NCBI GenBank assembly: GCA_036250195.1
Contig: JAVHZZ010000003.1
Location: forward strand, 333,194,375 to 333,258,374
Length of the DNA: 64,000 bases
Source of the DNA: Mixophyes australis
Taxonomy: Eukaryota > Chordata > Amphibia > Anura > Limnodynastidae
Direction: 5' to 3'
Shown here: positions 60,896 to 64,000 of the stretch, piece by piece
Layout: every line of letters starts with the position of its first letter
Position numbering within the stretch: the stretch's first letter is position 1
Program-made: the position numbers and the translations under genes
The notes under the pieces: model-generated
Seen by the model: the letters and a program-made list of their open reading frames with translations, nothing else
Database searches by the model: none
Told to the model about the DNA's origin: nothing

Positions 60896-61139
60896 GTGAC
60901 ATTTCAATGGCAAGAGAAAGAGATATAGGTATGGTCTCCAAGAGGTTTGGAAATGGGGTGGGGACAAAGTACCTCAACCCAGACTTGGGGGTGCCGCAAT
61001 GGCATATTGGAATGGGACACCATTTCTGCGGCTGGGGCTGACCCAAGAACTTCCTTCACCGGGCCAGAATTTACTGTTCGCAGCCCTGTATACCAGATTA
61101 ACCCATGTCAGATAATGTGCTATGTAATGTGTTATATTC
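60896..61139. other. Unassigned spacer
   Basis: Mixed-composition spacer between two MITEs; no feature seen. Confidence 0.4.
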
Positions 61140-61143
61140 TTAG

Positions 61144-61345
61144 GTGGGAATTCAAATCTCTGCAATGTTCTTTGCGCATTATTACAGATAGTACAGCAAT
61201 GTCAACACAGATTTCTGCTCGTGGCTCAGGGAGCTGCAAACAAAAATCAGCGCACTTACCGTAGTAATGGTAATAATGCACAGCAGTTACCGTACTAATG
61301 GTAATTGTGCTTTCTTTAGAACAACGCGGGGAATTGAATTCCACC
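61144..61345. mobile_element. TTAA-type MITE, family C (copy 3)
   Basis: The left end 'gtgggaattcaaatctc' and the right end 'ggggaattgaattccacc' are inverted. Borders read TTAG (left) and TTAA (right). The interior carries 'caaacaaaaatcagcgcac' and repeated 'accgtagtaatggtaata', also seen at the 45.8 kb copy. Confidence 0.83.
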
Positions 61346-61349
61346 TTAA

Positions 61350-62457
61350 TGTGCTATTTTCTTTTTTAAGGGACCTGATTATGATTAGAACCTTGATCGT
61401 CGTCATACAACACATATATTGTTTTTATTTGTTGGAGTGATATAAAAACAAAAACATCTATTTCCACAATATACCAAAATAGAATATCACCGTTGTTGGC
61501 CAGTAGTGGTAAACTCACCCCTTCGCCGGGCCAGCGTTTGCAGATGTGTACATGCATGAGCCAAGAGTTGGGCTTTCAGTTCCACTCAGTTTAAATAAAA
61601 AAGGATTTTAAAAATAGATAAAAACATTTTTAAAAAATCTTTAAAGCATATTTAGTAAAAGAATAAAGCATCTTTAATTATTTTTATATGTTAACTCCAT
61701 CCTAAGATGGCGATAACAGAACAGGTATTGCAGCGGTACAAATACAACTGCAATACTTGCATGCAAAGACATGTAGAAACCTTTTCTCAGCAAAGCCAGC
61801 AAATTTTACTGCGCAATAGCAGTGTTGTTATCGGTGGTAACCCTTTCATGTACAATGCAAAAAGAAACACTCGTAATACTGACAAAAATCCTGTTTTCAG
61901 CGGCAATAGGGCTTTCTACCCTTTGAAAAAACTGTCCAGTTTCTCCCAACTATATATAGGATAATGTATAGCTACTGAAAGTCATAAGGATATTAGAAGA
62001 CACCTAGGAAGTCAATGACCATTGCAGCATTGTTCTTTATAATACAAGAGCTTCAGTAATGAACACTGTAGTACTGACATAAGAATTTACAGATATTATT
62101 TACAACAGTTGAAGTCTTTATAATTTTCACTTGTGCATTATAAAGCAATAATTTCAGCATTATAAATAGAACATACTTTCATTTGTTATGAAGAAGCTTA
62201 TAACCCAAAGGCACAACAAAACAAACTTTGATGACAAAGACAGGATATTACTACCATCTGGTTGAGTAAGAGAATACACAGCTGACACTGATACTGTGCT
62301 ATGAGAATCTAAGCTTAAGAATCACAGGGGTATTCCACTAATTACAATATAAAAGTGTAGAAACGGGAGAGCCACATCTCAATATAAAATGACAGGCAGA
62401 AGAACAAAAAATAATTCTTAGCATACATATAAGAAGGTATTTCAGGAAAATTATTTC
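61350..62457. other. Unassigned stretch with dispersed-repeat segment
   Basis: 61508-61640 resembles 22480-22610. An 85-codon frame at 61707-61964 has no recognisable domain. The rest is AT-rich. Confidence 0.4.
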
Positions 62458-62460
62458 TTA

Positions 62461-62643
62461 GGGGTAGATTCAATTCCCCGTGTTGTTCTCGCGGCCCGTG
62501 CACTAATACCGCTACTACGGTAATAGCTGCGCATTATTATCGTTACTGCAGTAATTTCTCCGCTGATTTTTGCTCACAGCTCTGTCAGCCGCGAGCAAAT
62601 ATCCGCGTTGAAATTACCGGGTCCGCGTTGTTCTATAGAACAC
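62461..62643. mobile_element. TTAA-type MITE, family C (copy 4, decayed right end)
   Basis: The left end 'ggggtagattcaattccccg' is bordered by TTAG. The interior contains 'tacggtaatagctgcgcatt' and 'ccgcgttgaaattaccgg', family C hallmarks. The right terminus is degraded, though TTAA occurs at 62644-62647. Confidence 0.72.
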
Positions 62644-62647
62644 TTAA

Positions 62648-63598
62648 GAAAGCTTTTCATTATGTCATTTGCAAACCCTCCAGAGATGCATGTCCAGCTT
62701 ACATCGACAATATTTATAAAAAGTACATAAGCTTGTTAGGCAAAACGTTTGTGTAAAAGACTTGTTATCATGGATTAATAATTTGTGTTTCATTAGTACA
62801 ATACAATCTAAAAGTGATGCTTAATTTTTACAAAGCATTTATAATAAGGGCAGGATGTCAGTGCTGCTGCTCCCTAGTGTGTAATATCACACAGCCCAGC
62901 ACACGCTCCCTGCTGAACACTGACACAGAAGAGCAGCAGCGCTACAGGTAATGAGTGCACAGGGAACGCATAATTTAATTCAGCACACAGTGGACCTCAT
63001 TCAGTACATGCAGTGCAGAATGCCATGGTTTTGTGCCGATGTGCCTGGGTGGTTCTTCAAGGTACACATACACCTCCGCTCTGAAATCTAGAAGTGCTCC
63101 TAGGTGTGCAGAGGGATGGAGAAGTCTGAACAGGCGCACTGTGAAAAATTAGAAACGCTATATATGAAAATTCAAACCTCCTATTACTAGCACCACCACC
63201 TTCATGAAAACAAACTTTTCCATTTACATCTCATTTATGGCTTAAATGTTGGTACACCTACTCCATACTTTCCAAAGGATTTCTTATGCCACTAAATCCT
63301 CCATTCGGGGGTTGAAACTTCTGTAAATGCTGCCACCTTACCCATGAACCTATGCACTTTCACTGAAATGTAGATGCACTTGCGTAACTTGGTGGACACA
63401 CCACTCCCTGGACTTTGGCTGTTTCGCACTTCGTATAGGAGGTCCGGTGGAGGCAGAAATGTGGTTGACTGAACCCATATACCCGACTCTGCAGCCTATC
63501 AATAGACCAGGTGCTTATGACATCACTGAGGCATGACGCAGTTTGTTTCATGAAGATTAAATAGATTTTCTTTTTAATAATCAGCAGGTATCTGGTTA
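62648..63598. other. Unassigned non-coding stretch
   Basis: No recognisable repeat or exon. Confidence 0.45.
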
Positions 63599-63606
63599 CA
63601 GGGGTT

Positions 63607-63770
63607 CAGGGGCTGGCTGGCAAATTTTTGCCTGGGGTTCAAGACTCAACTCAGCAGCCTATTAGGAACATTTTAAAAGAAAAAACATGCAGCTGGCCCA
63701 GTGACCCAGCCCAAGGTAGCCCAGGGGAGGGGGTAGGTGCCCCCTTGTCACCCAGGCCAGCCTGCTCCTG
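63607..63770. mobile_element. Short hAT-like MITE, CAGGGGCTGGC ends
   Basis: It starts 'caggggctggctggcaaat' and ends 'cccaggccagcctgctcctg', imperfect inverted termini. Flanking 8-mers caggggtt (63599-63606) and caggggct (63771-63778) match at 7 of 8. The 164-base element is non-coding. Confidence 0.83.
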
Positions 63771-63778
63771 CAGGGGCT

Positions 63779-64000
63779 TGTTATTGCCATCAAAAAAGGT
63801 GTTTTAGGCTGGCTACATTTTGACCCATATCACCTGCATGCATCAGAATATAAAAATCTAATGCTATCAGTCTGATACAAATGTGACAGCTGGTTCTCTA
63901 TGGCAATGGTGATCAGTTGGGACAGACTGCATCACTTGTACTTGGTACCAGAAGGGGAGGCTGGCAGATTTCGATCAGACTGTTCACTTGCAGCTTCAAC
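63779..64000. other. Unassigned stretch to window end
   Basis: No feature recognised. Confidence 0.4.

Overview
This 64 kb window looks like vertebrate intergenic or intronic DNA, most likely from a frog (anuran amphibian). The evidence is long AT-rich non-coding sequence, many (TA)n microsatellites, and side-by-side relics of L2-, CR1- and L1-type LINEs. There are also five copies of a tRNA-headed SINE with the V-SINE type core and many short non-autonomous DNA transposons. The assignment to frogs is inference from the repeat mixture as I remember it; the species cannot be read from the window.

I found no host protein-coding gene, rRNA, functional tRNA or CRISPR array. The only long reading frame with recognisable homology is the reverse-transcriptase C-terminus of a 5'-truncated L2-type LINE (about 49.47-50.39 kb). 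Other long open frames are by-products of minisatellites or microsatellites, or have no recognisable similarity.

Layout. 0-7.6 kb: mostly unassigned sequence, a diverged tandem repeat, one SINE, a possible conserved non-coding stretch near 6 kb and a short telomere-like run. 7.6-18.5 kb: a dense field of small DNA transposons, several with matching 8-bp target duplications (hAT-like), one carrying a 22-bp minisatellite and one a 48-bp tandem array. 20-34 kb: SINEs, microsatellites, a perfect-TIR element flanked by TTA, a LINE relic, and a stretch near 23.4-23.9 kb that looks unique and possibly conserved. 34-46.4 kb: a hAT-like MITE, a solo LTR with a 5-bp target duplication, a 26-bp minisatellite and several MITEs. 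46.9-51 kb: a nested LINE block in which an antisense L2-like LINE is split by an antisense L1 (itself split by a CR1 3' end) and a sense-strand L2. 51.9-52.3 kb: a 20-bp minisatellite. 54.7-63.8 kb: further MITEs, including one nested inside another.

Nothing here is an operon or cooperating gene set. The functional relations that can be read are between repeats: the SINE 3' end resembles the L2 LINE 3' end, which suggests it used that LINE's machinery, and the MITEs must have depended on transposases encoded elsewhere. Boundaries supported by target duplications are exact to a base or two; others are approximate.
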